Part shown: positions 37,391-48,931 of the stretch, piece after piece
Layout: each line of letters opens with the position of its first letter
Position numbering within the stretch: the first letter of the stretch is position 1
From: Aquanectria penicillioides
Taxonomy: Eukaryota; Ascomycota; Sordariomycetes; Hypocreales; Nectriaceae
DNA length: 64,000 nt
NCBI GenBank assembly: GCA_003415625.1
Contig: PYIU01000006.1
Coordinates: forward strand, 1,550,001-1,614,000
Direction of reading: 5' to 3'
Made by a program: the position numbers and the translations under genes
Notes under the pieces: generated by a model
Database searches by the model: none
Told to the model about the DNA's origin: nothing
Seen by the model: only the letters and a program-made list of their open reading frames with translations

Positions 37391-40300
37391 ATGGCATCTC
37401 CCGTGCCCATTGCCCCCAACGGCGGCTGGAATCCCAACGGCCAGATGATGCCTCAAAATAACAACGACATGGACGACTCTGGTGTCCAAGTCAGACCCAT
37501 GGGCCGTATGCATTCCCCTCTGTCCGGCTTGCGTTGCCTCACATGGCTAACACGTTCGTTGCAGTCAAGGTCCATTACACCTTTGATAAAGAAAACAAGG
37601 TCAACTGCCTAGCGAGATCATCACAAACTCTCCAGGTTCAGACGATTCCCCTCGACGACAAGAACTCGATCGGCGTGGTCGATCTACGCGCGTGCCTGCA
37701 GGCAGTCACGGAATGCAGCCCCGAGCTGGCCTCGCAAGAGGGCGACTACACCGTCTACGCCCTCGACTACTCAGAACCGGACACGCCATTGGTAGGCCAG
37801 GGCATGCTATCATGGGCCCTCGAGTCAATGCGTAGCGACTGGTGTTCTCAAGGCCCCAAGATGGTAACTGGCCGTGTCACCAAGAACTTGCTTGCCGTCT
37901 TTGGCGGTGGTAACCGGGAGACGCTTGAAGTCAAACTTCGTCTCACCGCCGCCGCGAAGGTCCAGCGCCCCAATTGCCAACCCAGCATGGAGATGCAACC
38001 CATGAGGCCCATGGAGACTGTTATGACGCCTACTGGCGCTGCAGAGTGGAATTCTTTTATTCAATCCAACCCCCAAATCGGCCACTCCGCCCACGTTTCG
38101 AGAGTCGCCTCGCCTGCCCTGTCTCAGGGTGCGCCCGCCACGATGCAAGGACGAGACTCCTTCGGCCCATCCGCACATATCATGCCTGCTCAGGAGATCC
38201 AACGCATAGCGCCCGTGCCCGTCGACCCGACAACAGTACCACCTCAGCCAACATCCCGGCCATCTAGCAGAAGCTCAAGAAGGAAGCAACCGACAGGACG
38301 ACCTCGAGGCCGACCACGAAAGAAGCCAGTTGAGGGCAACACCTCGGGATACGAAGATGGAACCGAGGGAGAGGAGGGTCCTGCCAAGAAGCGGGCCAAG
38401 ATGACCAAGGTCGACAAGGCTACGACAAATCCTTTTGCTGCTGGCCCAGAATCTCTCCGAGTCGCTGCCAGCACCTCTGGCTCACTTCGGAATTTCCGCC
38501 CAATTGCAGCGAACAACGAGAACGTCGCAGGCAACCATCTTCAAGAGGTTCCCCGTGCCCCCACACCAGTCCCTGAAGGTGGTCCCATGGGCCTTCCCCC
38601 GCGAGGTGGCCCAAACGGTAAACCTCGGCGGGAGTCGTCGATGCGCCAGGAGTTCAACCCAAACTTGAACAACAACCAATACCCCCAGAAGCCTGGCCGA
38701 GCTCTCTCGCCGAGCCAGGAGGACGGCCGTTCCCCTGAGTCTCTCGCCCCAACTCCAAAGTACTCTGAGGACAGCCCCCAGGATATTGGTTCCTCACCCC
38801 CAGTGCCCCGAGCGACGTCCTTCATTCGATCAAGCCCGCCACCTTCCAGTCCCATTCTCCCGCCCATGCCCCAACGGGTCGATTCCAGTTTTCTCAGCGC
38901 CGATATAGATGATCTTTTCGATGAGGTTGTCCTCCAACCTCTCAAGGAGGCCCCCTTCTCGCAAATCCACCTACCCAAAAAGTCATCGAGGTGACAGACT
39001 CCACGGGGATTCCCACGCAGGTTTTCCAAATCCAGGATGGACCTGACGGCCAGGGCCTCGTCCACATCCAAAACTACAACACCCCTCATCCGACCTCTGC
39101 CCCTCTCGGGCCCCCGATGACCGAGGGTCCCTCATTGCCTCCATTGAAGAAGAACCCTATCCGACCTCGCCCTCAGAACCCGGCACCCAAACGATCACGG
39201 CCTTCACCTCCAGCCCTAGCTCCCACTCCTCCCCCCACAACCGACGCTATCGAAAAGATTGTCAGCCCAGCTCCCATCGCCGAGTTTCTCGTAGAATCAG
39301 CAATTGAGTCCTCCGAGTCTACCTCGGGAACCCGAGAAACATCGTCTGCGGAACCAGGACCGCCTATCGAAGCCCCAACCCCTCAAGACAGCGCTGCCGC
39401 GCCCACTGTCCTTCCCAACCCTCCCAAAGTGAACCCGCCACGTCATCTAAGCCGGTCTCAGTCTGCAGGCCCCTTGGTATTTCCCACAGTGCCTGCCAGC
39501 GAGCCTGCAGGCCCATCCTCGCTCTCCCAGTCCACGATAGCTGACAGCTTTCGTGCCGTGGCTGAGATCCCCCCGATCTATCGCCGATCAAACTCGATCG
39601 GACCCCTAAACCTGCCTATTCCTGCGAGCGATCCGGCTGGACCGCCTGTCTTTCAGCAACCCCTCCCATCCGCCGCCTTTTCTGAGGCTCTGTGCCCTCC
39701 CAGCGATGTCCTCCCAACCCCTTCCTCTCCCCCGGTGAGATCCAACAAGAACTTGGTCAAGAAGCAGTCAATCAAACAACGTCTAGAAACCGCCATTGCG
39801 AATGGCGAAATGCCTCCTTTCTGCACAAACTGCGGTGCCATCGAAACGCCAACCTGGCGAAAGATCTGGGTCCAGGACCACGAGGGTGTGCCAGAATACG
39901 TTGAGTATTCCGAGAAGCCTGGCCGTATCACCGCCATTGACATCCTGAAACGTGACAACGAAAATAAGCCACTTGCCTATCGACTTATTAAGAAGTCTCT
40001 GGGTAACGATGATGACAAGTCGCTCTGGTTGGAGCAACTTCTCTGCAACCCTTGCGGTATCTGGGTCACCAAATACAGGAGTCACCGTCCTCAAGACAAG
40101 TGGGACAACAGCTTCGGACGACTCGGACAGGAGCGGCGCAAACGTGGCCCGGGCCAGAACAACTCGAGGTCCAAAAAGGCGCGTACCAAGAGCGACGCGC
40201 AACCCAATCTAATGTCTGAGGTTTATCCTGCTACCGATCCCCTCGGCCCCGTGGAGCCATCTTCTCCCAAGCAGCCCGACGCCGGTCCCTCCCAGGGAAA

Positions 40301-41218
40301 CCCGATGTTGAGTCTGAACCAGGCTCGAGACATTTCAGCTCCTCCAGCACCCGCAATGAATGACGCCACCATGAACGAAATGCCCCGTTCAAACCCCGGG
40401 TCGACCCACTCAAGAGGCAGTGGAACAGCTGGTAGCCCTATCAATGTTGAAATGGACGAGCAGATGGGCACGACAAGAAGGCTGCTCTTCCCTTCCCCTC
40501 GCAAAGACCATTCGCCCAAGGTCCTCGGAGAGGTCCACGTGAACATTGTTCAAACTACCGAGTGCAGACAAAACAAGGAGCTGGCCACCGAGAAGGAGAA
40601 TGTGGCAGTTGATGGCCGCGGCGAGGCGTCCAATGAGCAGGACGATCTGGAGGCCCTATTCCGCAGCCCAGCCCCGGCACGCCCATCAACACCTCCTCCC
40701 AAGGCCAAGGCAGCAACAGCTGCAACTCCTTTTAAGACACCCACACGTCCAACCCCAGCCACCGGCCCATTACCCGCAGCGTATCTCGGTCACTGCGCTC
40801 TGTCCGGGACGTTTTGATGTCTCCAGGCCACCAAAACTCGCTCCAGCAAACACCAACCAAGACCCCCCGAGGCTCTGTCAACATCCTGGGCAGCGCCAGC
40901 CGCCGTCGCAGTCCCCGCAACCACCAGGTGAACTTTGAGAATGTCTTCGATACTCCTCTAAGCCGCACCATCAGTCAGATGCTGTCTGATCCCGCGTTTG
41001 ATCTTGGCAACGGTGATCTAGATCTCAGCAGCCTGCCAGCCCTTGATACCAACCACAACACCCTCATCGACTTTGGCAATTTCCTCAGCACGGACGGTGT
41101 AATTCCAAGCTCTCCCCCTAAGGATGGCGTCTTGGGCTTTGACTACAGCGGCTCAACGGATGTTTGGGCCCAATGGGGAATCGAGCAGAAGGTTCGAGTA
41201 GAGGAAATGGAGGAATAG
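37391..41218 (+). CDS. Spt21/Ams2-like GATA-finger regulator, frame broken twice
   Basis: Exon 1 is 37391..37505 and exon 2 is 37565..41218; with two one-base corrections it codes for 1,256 aa. The N-terminal domain (VHYTFDKENKVNCLAR ... IGVVDLRACLQAVTECSPEL ... GMLSWALE) matches the Ams2/Spt21 N-terminal region. An AT-hook (GRPRGRPRKK) follows near 38,310. A zinc finger starts FCTNCGAIETPTWRK near 39,820 and closes LLCNPCGIWVTKY. The C-terminal part has RSVSRSLRSVRDVLMSPG. Yeast Spt21 and fission-yeast Ams2 activate core histone genes in S phase. The frame shifts at the A5 run 38977-38981 (KKSSR-stop becomes KKVIEVTDSTG) and at the C4 run 40753-40756 (PTPATG becomes PTPSHRPITRS). Each needs one added base, so assembly errors are likely. 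Confidence 0.85.
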
Positions 41219-42003
41219 TACAAAAGCGAATTCTTTCAGGAGAACTGCAGCGTTTATGATGAAGCATTTTTTATTTCTGGGTCGATACTAGGGAACAACT
41301 TGCACAGCGAAGCTACTTTACTACATTGCATAGAAGGCGTTTATTAGGAACAACGGACCAACGGACTGCAACGCACGTTGAGCACAGAACTATGATACCA
41401 GCATCGAGGTTGGTTTGAACGCTAGCATAATTGATATTCTTTTTTTTTTCGATCTTGCAAACTTGGGCACTTTTTAAATGTGAAATGTGAAATGTGAAAT
41501 GTGAAATGTGACATGTGAGAGTGAAGTAGTTGACGGCCCAAAGGGACAAGGAGAAGGGCTTGTTACGGTCCTATGAGCATGTGTGTGGTTACTTCCATGC
41601 AAGGCAACTCTTTTCCTTGACATGCCAACAAATTATACCCAATTCTTAGGGTTCCAAAGAGAAATAGAGTGCTACATATCAACCCGAACCCAAGTGTAAG
41701 CGCTGGTGGGGACAAGTCTTGCAACTTAGACTGGCGGCTGGACACACTGCACTTATAACACGAAAATCAGCAACGTGGTGAAACGCGTCCAAGCGCGTTC
41801 TTGAAAGGCCAAGACCCCGCCATCTATCCCACTAAAACCTCCCAAGCTGCCATTACCATACATGTTGTACAACTTCCAATCGCCACAACGAAAGCCGGAG
41901 CGAGCACCTTTGAAACACCAAAGTTAGCTCCCACGACGCAGGCAGGTCAATTTTACCCCTCTGGTTCGATTCGGTTGCCCATTGTGCGCTGCCGTCGCCC
42001 GCC
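41219..42003. other. Spacer, Spt21/Ams2-like gene - POL12
   Basis: A 3' region followed by the short POL12 promoter. It includes a 7-bp tandem repeat, and no gene is visible. Confidence 0.6.
41476..41517. repeat. AAATGTG heptamer x6
   Basis: There are five perfect copies of AAATGTG and a sixth reading ACATGTG, in the spacer between the Spt21-like gene and POL12. Confidence 0.92.
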
Positions 42004-44076
42004 ATGACCGACGCCGACCTCCAATCCCGCTTCTCCCCCAGCAAGCCGCTGGAGCCCGATGTTCTGAGCGAGCTCGAGTCCATCCTGCGCCTGCACGACT
42101 TCTCGGCCGAGGACCTCTACTTCAAGTGGGAGTCGTACTGCATCCAGCTCGACCGCGATGCCCAGGACATCTCGCTCGAGGCCGTGCGCAACCTGAAGCA
42201 GAACATCCAGGACGCCCTCGAGAAGAGCAACCGCCAGGTCCATGTCAAGCAGGAGCGCAAGATCGTCGCGACCCCGAGAGCCGGCGTGAGGGGCGGAAAT
42301 GTCTCGAGCATGCTGGACGGGTTGATTCCCTCCACTCCCGCGACGGGTGGCAGGCTTGGTCGCGCCCCTGGAAGCGCCAGCGCATTGAAGCGGAAGCCGG
42401 CGACGCCTCAAGGCCTGATGAGCTCTCCAGCGGGAGTGAGCGAGCAGATAAAGTCGATGAGTGTCTCTGCGTAAGTGCACTCCAACGTGGTTCTATTCTC
42501 TCTACACGCTCTAACCCAAACCAGAGCTCCATCCTTCAATGACCGAGCCAACGCAGGCGAAGTTCTCGAGCTGCTCAACGACCGTCTCGCCGCCGCCGAA
42601 CCGCCAATTGCCCCTTCCCCGAGCCACGCGTGAAGCTCACAGCCGCCTCTGACCAGAAGAAGCTGGCATATAAGCCACTGGCCATGAAGCTATCCGAAGC
42701 AAGTGAGATTCTCGACGATCGAATCGACGACTTCATGACCATTGTGCAAGAGCATCACAAGCTAGACGACTCGGTCTTTGGCAGCGCCGCCAGCCAGAGC
42801 ACCACCGAAGTTGTAGCCATTGGGCGCATTGCATCAGACTCGACAGAAGGCAAACTCAATGCTGCATCACTCGTCATGGAGACGTCGCGACGGACCGGAA
42901 TGGGTCTCAGGGTGCCCCTCAAAATGGCCAACATCAAGAGCTGGAGCTTCTTCCCCGGTCAGATCGTCGCACTTCGGGGCAGCAACGCTTCAGGAAATGA
43001 GTTCGTTGTCAACGAGATACTCGAGGTCCCTCTGCTCCCCAGCGCCGCCTCGCAGCCATCCGCTCTAGAGGCACATCGCGAAAGGCTTCGAGGTGGTCCT
43101 GATGCCATGGACGAGGACTCAGAGCCTGCGCCCCTAAACATCATTTTCGCATCAGGCCCTTACACAGCCGATGATAACCTGGACTTTGAGCCCCTCCATG
43201 CTCTGTGCAGCCAAGCTGCCGATAATTATGCCGACGGACTCGTCCTTGCTGGTCCCTTTCTCGACATTGATCATCCCTTGATTGCAACTGGCGACTTCGA
43301 CCTCCCTGAAGACGCAAACATCGACCCTGACACTGCCACCATGACCACCGTCTTCAAATACCTGATTTCTCCCATCTTTAACCGCCTCGTCTCCGCAAAT
43401 CCTCAAATCTCCGTCATCCTCGTCCCCTCCGTCCGCGACGTCCTCGCCAAGCACGTTTCATGGCCACAGGACACAATCCCCCGCAAGGAGCTCGGCCTCC
43501 CCAAGTCAGTTCGTATCGTCACCAACCCCATGACCCTCTCCATGAACGAGCTTCTCCTCGGTGTCTCATCCCAGGACATTCTCTCTCAGCTGCGCAGCGA
43601 GGAGATTGTCCATGGAGCTCCTGGAGGCGATATGCTGGGCCGGTTATGTCGTTACCTCGTGGAGCAGCGCCACTATTTCCCCTTGTTCCCGCCCACAGAC
43701 CGTGCCAAGCTACCCAAGACCGGCACGGAAGAAGGTGTGGCTACCGGTGCCGTGTTGGACCTGAGTTATTTGAAGCTGGGAGAGATGGTCAACGTACGGC
43801 CAGACGTCGTCATGGTGCCCAGCTTATTGCCCCCGTTTGCAAAGGTAAGCAGCATTAATAACCCAGCTCCAAGTCAATTCGTGCACATTTGTCCTAATCA
43901 TTTACATATAGGTCGTCGAAAGTGTTCTCGTCATCAATCCAGGCTATCTCTCGAAACGACGAGGCGCAGGCACCTTCGCGCGCATGTCCCTGTACCCGCC
44001 TCCCGTCCGAGGCGGCGAAGACATGGTTAGTCACGAAGTCTTTGACCGAGCTCGTGTAGAGATCGTAAGGATATAA
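42004..44076 (+). CDS. POL12: DNA polymerase alpha subunit B (frame broken once)
   Basis: Exons are 42004..42470, 42525..43844 and 43912..44076. With one added base they give 650 aa, close to the usual fungal size. The N-terminal helical domain (LSELESILRLHDFSAEDLYFKW) is followed by a disordered linker. An OB fold comes next (GLRVPLKMANIKSWSFFPGQ, VALRGSNASGNEF), then the inactive phosphoesterase domain (NIIFASGPYTADDNLDFEPL, DGLVLAGPFLD, SVILVPSVRD). The end is VVESVLVINPGYLSKRRGAG. It is the B subunit of Pol alpha-primase, which starts lagging-strand synthesis and links to the replisome. The frame breaks at the C4 run 42617-42620: PIAPSPSHA-stop versus PIAPSPEPRVKLTAASDQKK. Loss of an essential gene is unlikely, so an under-called C is preferred. 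Confidence 0.95.
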
Positions 44077-44255
44077 GTAGTTACAGGAGGGGGAACCGAG
44101 CGGATAATAAGACTGGCTAGCATGTTCTGTTTTATGTGTAATGTAACGAGGAACGTAACAAAAAACCGGAGTCTTCATGGCACGGAAAGGTGTGTGTTGG
44201 GGGTATTTTTTTTCTCATTAATGTTTATACATGGAGGCCGTGGGGCCAGGGCCTC

Positions 44256-45653
44256 TCAGGCATCTACTTTGCGTCTCTTGTCGCTGTCGCAGCGATCGCC
44301 TTCGCGTGAGGTGCTCCGCTTGCGACGACTTGGAGGATCGTCTCGGTCTCGATCCCGCCGCGGCGACCGCGAACGAGAGTATGAGCGTGATCTCCGCCGG
44401 CGGTGCCCATCGTCGTCGTCTCTGCGGTGCCTGTCGCCCCGGTCATAGTCTCGGTCTCGGTCTCTATCACGGCGGTCGTCTCTCCTCCTGTCGTCGCGCC
44501 GCTCACCCAGGGGGATGGCATTCGCGCCCTTGGCCCCTCGTTCATCAGACTTGAAGCGATCGTCATCGGGCTGGAACCTCTCGTCGCCATCGAAGCGTCT
44601 GTCCTTGCCGCGCCAGTCGCCAATGTCGCCCCATCGGCCCGTATCCTCGCTGCGCATGTCCTTGTACTTGGAGGCACCCTTGCGACCAAGCTTGGTCATG
44701 TCGCGGCGTTGTAAAAACTCGGGGAGAGCTTCGCGATTTCGAACATCGTCGGCAATGCGACTGCCCATGATATCTCGCTTGTCGAGTCCCGCGGCCTTGG
44801 CCTCCTCCTGGTAGAAGGCGCCCTTGTGGAAGTAGCGTTGCATGTAACTCATCTTGCCCTTGGAATCCTTCTCTGCCTGTTGCTTGGCGAGAAACTCTTC
44901 GTCCTCGGCCTTGCGCTCCTCCTCAGTGAGGTTGCGTCGGCGCTCGACTTCTGCAAGCTCAGCTTCACGTTCCTCAATGGCGGCGCGAGCTCGCTTGAGA
45001 CGCTTGAGCTCACGGACACGCCATGCTGCCTCTTCAGCCTCCGGGTCAAGTCCATCTGTAGTATCCACATCTGATTCTTCATTCTCTTCGTCGTCCCAAT
45101 GTTTCTTGCCAGCGGCGCGCGCGGCCAGGTCCTTCTTTATTTGCTCCTCGACCAGCTCGTCAGCTGCCTTCTTGCGAGCTTCTTCTGCTTTTCGAGCCTC
45201 TTCCTCCTCTTGTGCGGGATCTTTTGTGTTCCCTCTCTGGCTTTTGGGTACAAATTTCGGTCGTATCATTAATCTTCTGGGAGCCTCATCCTCGCTGCTT
45301 TCTTCCTCTGATTCACTCTCTTCTTCCTCATCATCGTCCTCCTCCTCACTTTCTTCTTCCTCCTCTTCTGTCACGAAACCCTCCTCGGCGGCGAGCCGTT
45401 CAGCTTTTTCTTTCGCAATCCGCCGTTGCTCTGCAGCTTCTGCCTCTTTCCTGCGCGCGTTGAGGTCAACTTTGCCAAGGTTGCTCGAGATCTTTCCGGC
45501 GCTCGTTGCTTTCGGTGGCGGGGGGAGGGATGCCTCAGCGGGTGTCTCGGCGTCGCTGGCGTCGGAGTCGGAGTCTGATTCGACCCCTGTGGGCTTGCCG
45601 GCACGGTATCGCGCCGGCTTTACGGGGTTCGCGGTCATGCGCTTGGGTGGCAT
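44256..45653 (-). CDS. Microfibrillar-associated protein 1 (MFAP1), spliceosome component
   Basis: A single exon of 465 aa starts MPPKRMTANPVKPARYRAGK. The N-terminal half alternates acidic Glu/Ser stretches (FVTEEEEEESEEEDDDEEEE) with basic helices and a long coiled coil (WRVRELKRLKRARAAIEERE). The MFAP1 signature follows: MSYMQRYFHKGAFYQEE, then DIMGSRIADD and LGRKGASKYKDMRSEDT. MFAP1 is a Prp38-associated protein of the spliceosomal B complex; despite the animal name it is nuclear and acts in pre-mRNA splicing. The last 110 residues are Arg/Asp repeats ending in an RS-like part (RRRSRSYSRSRSPRRDRDRD), an extension that would suit contact with SR proteins. It is convergent with POL12, 179 bp apart. 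Confidence 0.94.
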   Translation of the reverse strand: MPPKRMTANPVKPARYRAGKPTGVESDSDSDASDAETPAEASLPPPPKATSAGKISSNLGKVDLNARRKEAEAAEQRRIAKEKAERLAAEEGFVTEEEEEESEEEDDDEEEESESEEESSEDEAPRRLMIRPKFVPKSQRGNTKDPAQEEEEARKAEEARKKAADELVEEQIKKDLAARAAGKKHWDDEENEESDVDTTDGLDPEAEEAAWRVRELKRLKRARAAIEEREAELAEVERRRNLTEEERKAEDEEFLAKQQAEKDSKGKMSYMQRYFHKGAFYQEEAKAAGLDKRDIMGSRIADDVRNREALPEFLQRRDMTKLGRKGASKYKDMRSEDTGRWGDIGDWRGKDRRFDGDERFQPDDDRFKSDERGAKGANAIPLGERRDDRRRDDRRDRDRDRDYDRGDRHRRDDDDGHRRRRSRSYSRSRSPRRDRDRDDPPSRRKRSTSREGDRCDSDKRRKVDA

Positions 45654-48626
45654 TGTGATGTGTGGTGATGAACGAATGCGGAATGGAGAATGGAAGCTAG
45701 GTGACGTTGAGACTCGGAAAATTAATATAGGATAAGCTATCAGCTGCCTACCCTATAGCATTTTGTCGTAGGCCCAGGGGTTCCCACCCAAGTAGACAAG
45801 AAAAACACATAGGTAAGCAAATTCGGTTCAGACCTTGGCTTTTAAAATAAAATATAAAGTGTATTTCTAAATCCCCTGATTGCGTCAATAGTTTGCTCCA
45901 AACTCTTGTCCATAGGGCAAGAGACTGACGAGTTCAGTCCTCGTCAAGTGTGCGGCTCCACAGTTTTGGGTCAGGAAAAGTTGACTGCGTGGAAATCTGA
46001 CTTGGCTGCAACAGTAGCTATTGAAGAGGGACCAGGGAAAATAAAATAGAGACATAGAAGAGGGCGGGATATACATCAATCCCAAATGGAGTTTTCTCTG
46101 GGAGTGTTGCGCTGTAAACCGAGGCCCAAAGTGTTTCGTACAAACTCCCAACTCCAATACTACTGAGGGGTTGCCATGTAAACTGGCCCTGGGTTGACAA
46201 TGTGCTTCCAATCAAGCCTCAGGACATGCAGTGTGAGCAATGGGCCTGTGGGGTCTTCTCCAGCCACTGTCACTCCCCACTAACAACGTCGTTCTGGCCC
46301 CTTCAGGGTCACCCGGCCAGAGTTTCATGCACTCATCGCATGGTCGAAGAGCCGCAACTCCATCCCCGCTCTTCCATTGTAACACCCACTCAACTCGCCG
46401 TGGTGGCATTTTACCATTAAAGAAACCACAACAAGGCTTTCGGGACATGGCACGTGTATGTGTCAGAGTGACATCTACTGGATTCGGACCAGATTGCCTG
46501 CCGGATCGCTGTCGTCGAAACTAAGCCCGGGGTGGGTGACATTGTAGTAGGAGAGAAGGGGAAGGGGGGAAACGAGAGAGGCGAGGAGGGGAGAAGAGAG
46601 GAGAGGAGATGAGAAGAGAGAACAGAGAGAGAGGGTGTGAGAGAGAAAAAGAGAGGGTGAGAGTGAGGGCGGAGAGTGGGAGAGTGAGAGGGGCGCGAGG
46701 GATGAGAGAGAGGAGAGGAGAGAGAGAACAGCAGTGAGGTGTAGTGTATGTAACAATGAGTGAGAGTTTGGATAACAGCTACACGAACGTGAAGTACCAG
46801 CCTACCAGGGGGCAATGAACTCAGGCGTGAAACACTCAAACTAGCTCCGAACTCGACGAGCACCTGACTGACGAAGATAATTCTAGGGGCGAGAGCGTGC
46901 CTGCATTTGACAGGGTCGAGATGGGGGCTTGGAAGAATGCTGCATCAAATGAGACGAGCGCAAAACTGGAGCAAGGTGCTGCTACCCATCGACTAGAACG
47001 GGGCCCCTAGGTAGCATCGACTGCCGAGGAGGGCACGATTTCTGTCAAATTCGAGCGGCGGAAGCATGAAATTGACGAAAGACACCATGCATCGGCATGC
47101 TTACGACTGATTGACTCGGTAGCAGGGCTGACAGGGCTGGGCTCCTGCACGTCGGATTCGATGGCCGCGGGTCATTGTAACCACGCCACAGTGCCCCCAG
47201 CCATTGCTAGATTGGTACGAGGACGGGAGGCCAGGAAGGCGGTCGACCGTGATGTTTCCGTACATTAGATCGTCCAACATCTCCGCTGGTTGAGGTGCAA
47301 TGGCGGCTACTCATCCAGTGTTGGCCCACGCCAATAAGCGTGGTGAAGCAAACGGAGGGACTTGGTGCCAAAGGCGGACGATGCGACCTCAAACACACAC
47401 ACACAAACACGCAGGGCATAAAAACTCTTGCTGAGGATGCAAAACGGGCGCTGGACAAGGCATCTTGCGCTAATCAAGGAGAAACACGAGGCGGACGAAA
47501 CATATGTGGAAATACTGACCTGCAGAGCGGGGACGTACATTGTGCATCACCTCGAGCGTCGAGAGGAGCTGTGTACATGCCCGAGTATGTGTATGGTACC
47601 CGTGCTCATGTCATGGCAGCCAGTGATGCCCTCGACCGGGGCCGCGCCTCCGGAGATGGATAGAACAACGAGCCCAAACGCATCAGGGACCGGAAGCCGG
47701 CGCTGCTGCAAATTCGTTGATTCCCCACTAAGAGATGCTGACCCTGTTGAGGGACTCTGAGCTATTCGCGTGTCACCGGGGGCCAGTCGTTGCTCACCTT
47801 GACCAGGGTTGCCGATACCTTCGTCGTCATGGAACACCGGGGCACTCGAGCATGCGGTCTGGGCCTCACCAGGACGAACCGGGACCCCCCCCCGCCTCTG
47901 GTCCCTAACTACATAGTACCTCGATCGACCAGAGGCACCGTCCCCTGGCTCGAAATCCTAGCAGTGGCGCTGGAGCTAGCCTGAGCGCCTGCAGTTCCTC
48001 GTGTTGAGAACTGGCTGGAGGTGAGCTGGGTCGGCCTCATGGGCACCAGTCCCGGAGGGTCCGTCTACGTCTCGTCACTGTTGTTTTTCCACCATACTTT
48101 GCTTTGGTGTAAGTGTATCCTCTCCCACCAAAGTCCCCATCCAACCAATGCCTGTTCGCATGCCGTGCCAATTCCAAGCTTAGCATACTGCAAGACAGAA
48201 GCCGCGAAGCCTCGCCTGAAATTGGACGTGACAGATCATCCTCGACTGTCATCTCGTCCCTCTTGAAGACTAAACGATGCAGCCGTACCCTTGGCCGTTT
48301 TATGTCGTCCCAATCGCCCATCACTACGCCGTATGCACTAGTCAAACGCCATAAACTAGCATGCAGGCCGCCCAGGAACCTTCGAGAGTCTCTCGTCGGG
48401 GTGGCGCCCGAATCCATCCCTTGTATTGTATCCAGGGCTTGAGAACCGGCCACCGCACAGCCCGAGTTCTCAATAAATTGTTCATTTTCCGCCTTGAACT
48501 TTGGGGTTGTTTCTGTCTATATTCTCCTCCTCCTTGCTCAATCTGAACCAACTATAGAGACTCTTTTGTTTCATGTGTTTAAATTTCCTCTTCCAACCTG
48601 CCAGCCTTTCCTTCTCGTCTTCCACG
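45654..48626. other. Gene-poor region downstream of the housekeeping block
   Basis: I find no defensible gene in 3 kb. It contains a long polypurine tract (46546-46735) and short open frames on both strands without family features. It ends in a CT-rich stretch before the small ORF at 48627. Confidence 0.5.
46546..46735. repeat. Polypurine (GA-rich) tract, about 190 bp
   Basis: The plus strand is almost all A and G (GAGAG, GGGGAA blocks), and the minus strand is the matching polypyrimidine. Such tracts can form triplex DNA, and in fungi often lie near promoters. No gene start is attached to it here. Confidence 0.85.
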
Positions 48627-48931
48627 ATGACCTCTGACCCTCGACGAACCCGTGCAGACGGCGAAAAGGTACTTAGGAACCCTAGCCCCCCCCCCCCCCC
48701 CCCCCCCCCCTCAATGGGAAACTTGATGGAGCAAAAGCTGAACCCACAAAGACGCACTTGAGCAAAGACAAGAAGAAACCTAAGCCTCCTAAACGCCCCG
48801 ATTCCAAAAAGTCGGGTCGAGAGGTCTACTACCGTGCGAAAAAGACAACTCCTAAGCAACCTGAGCCTACCACACCGGGCCGCGAAATTTATATTCTGAG
48901 AAAGAATATAGATGCACAACTCCAATACTAA
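48627..48931 (+). CDS. Small basic Lys/Pro-rich ORF split by a poly-C run
   Basis: An ATG at 48627 opens MTSDPRRTRADGEKVLRNPS and enters a run of 25 Cs read as Pro. In the observed length the frame then ends at 48761. One more C would instead join a second open frame that ends at TAA 48929-48931, giving about 102 aa. That second part is strongly basic (KDKKKPKPPKRPDSKK) and carries two related motifs, GREVYYRAKK and GREIYILRKN. I recognise no family. Lys-rich composition and the internal repeat suggest it is coding, possibly nucleic-acid binding, but no homologue is known to me. The frame may be fixed by miscounted Cs, or the tract may vary in length. Confidence 0.4.
48686..48710. repeat. Poly-C run (25 bases) inside a small ORF
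   Basis: Twenty-five consecutive Cs. The exact count decides whether the two halves of the small ORF are in frame, and runs of this length are unreliable in most sequence data. Confidence 0.9.
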
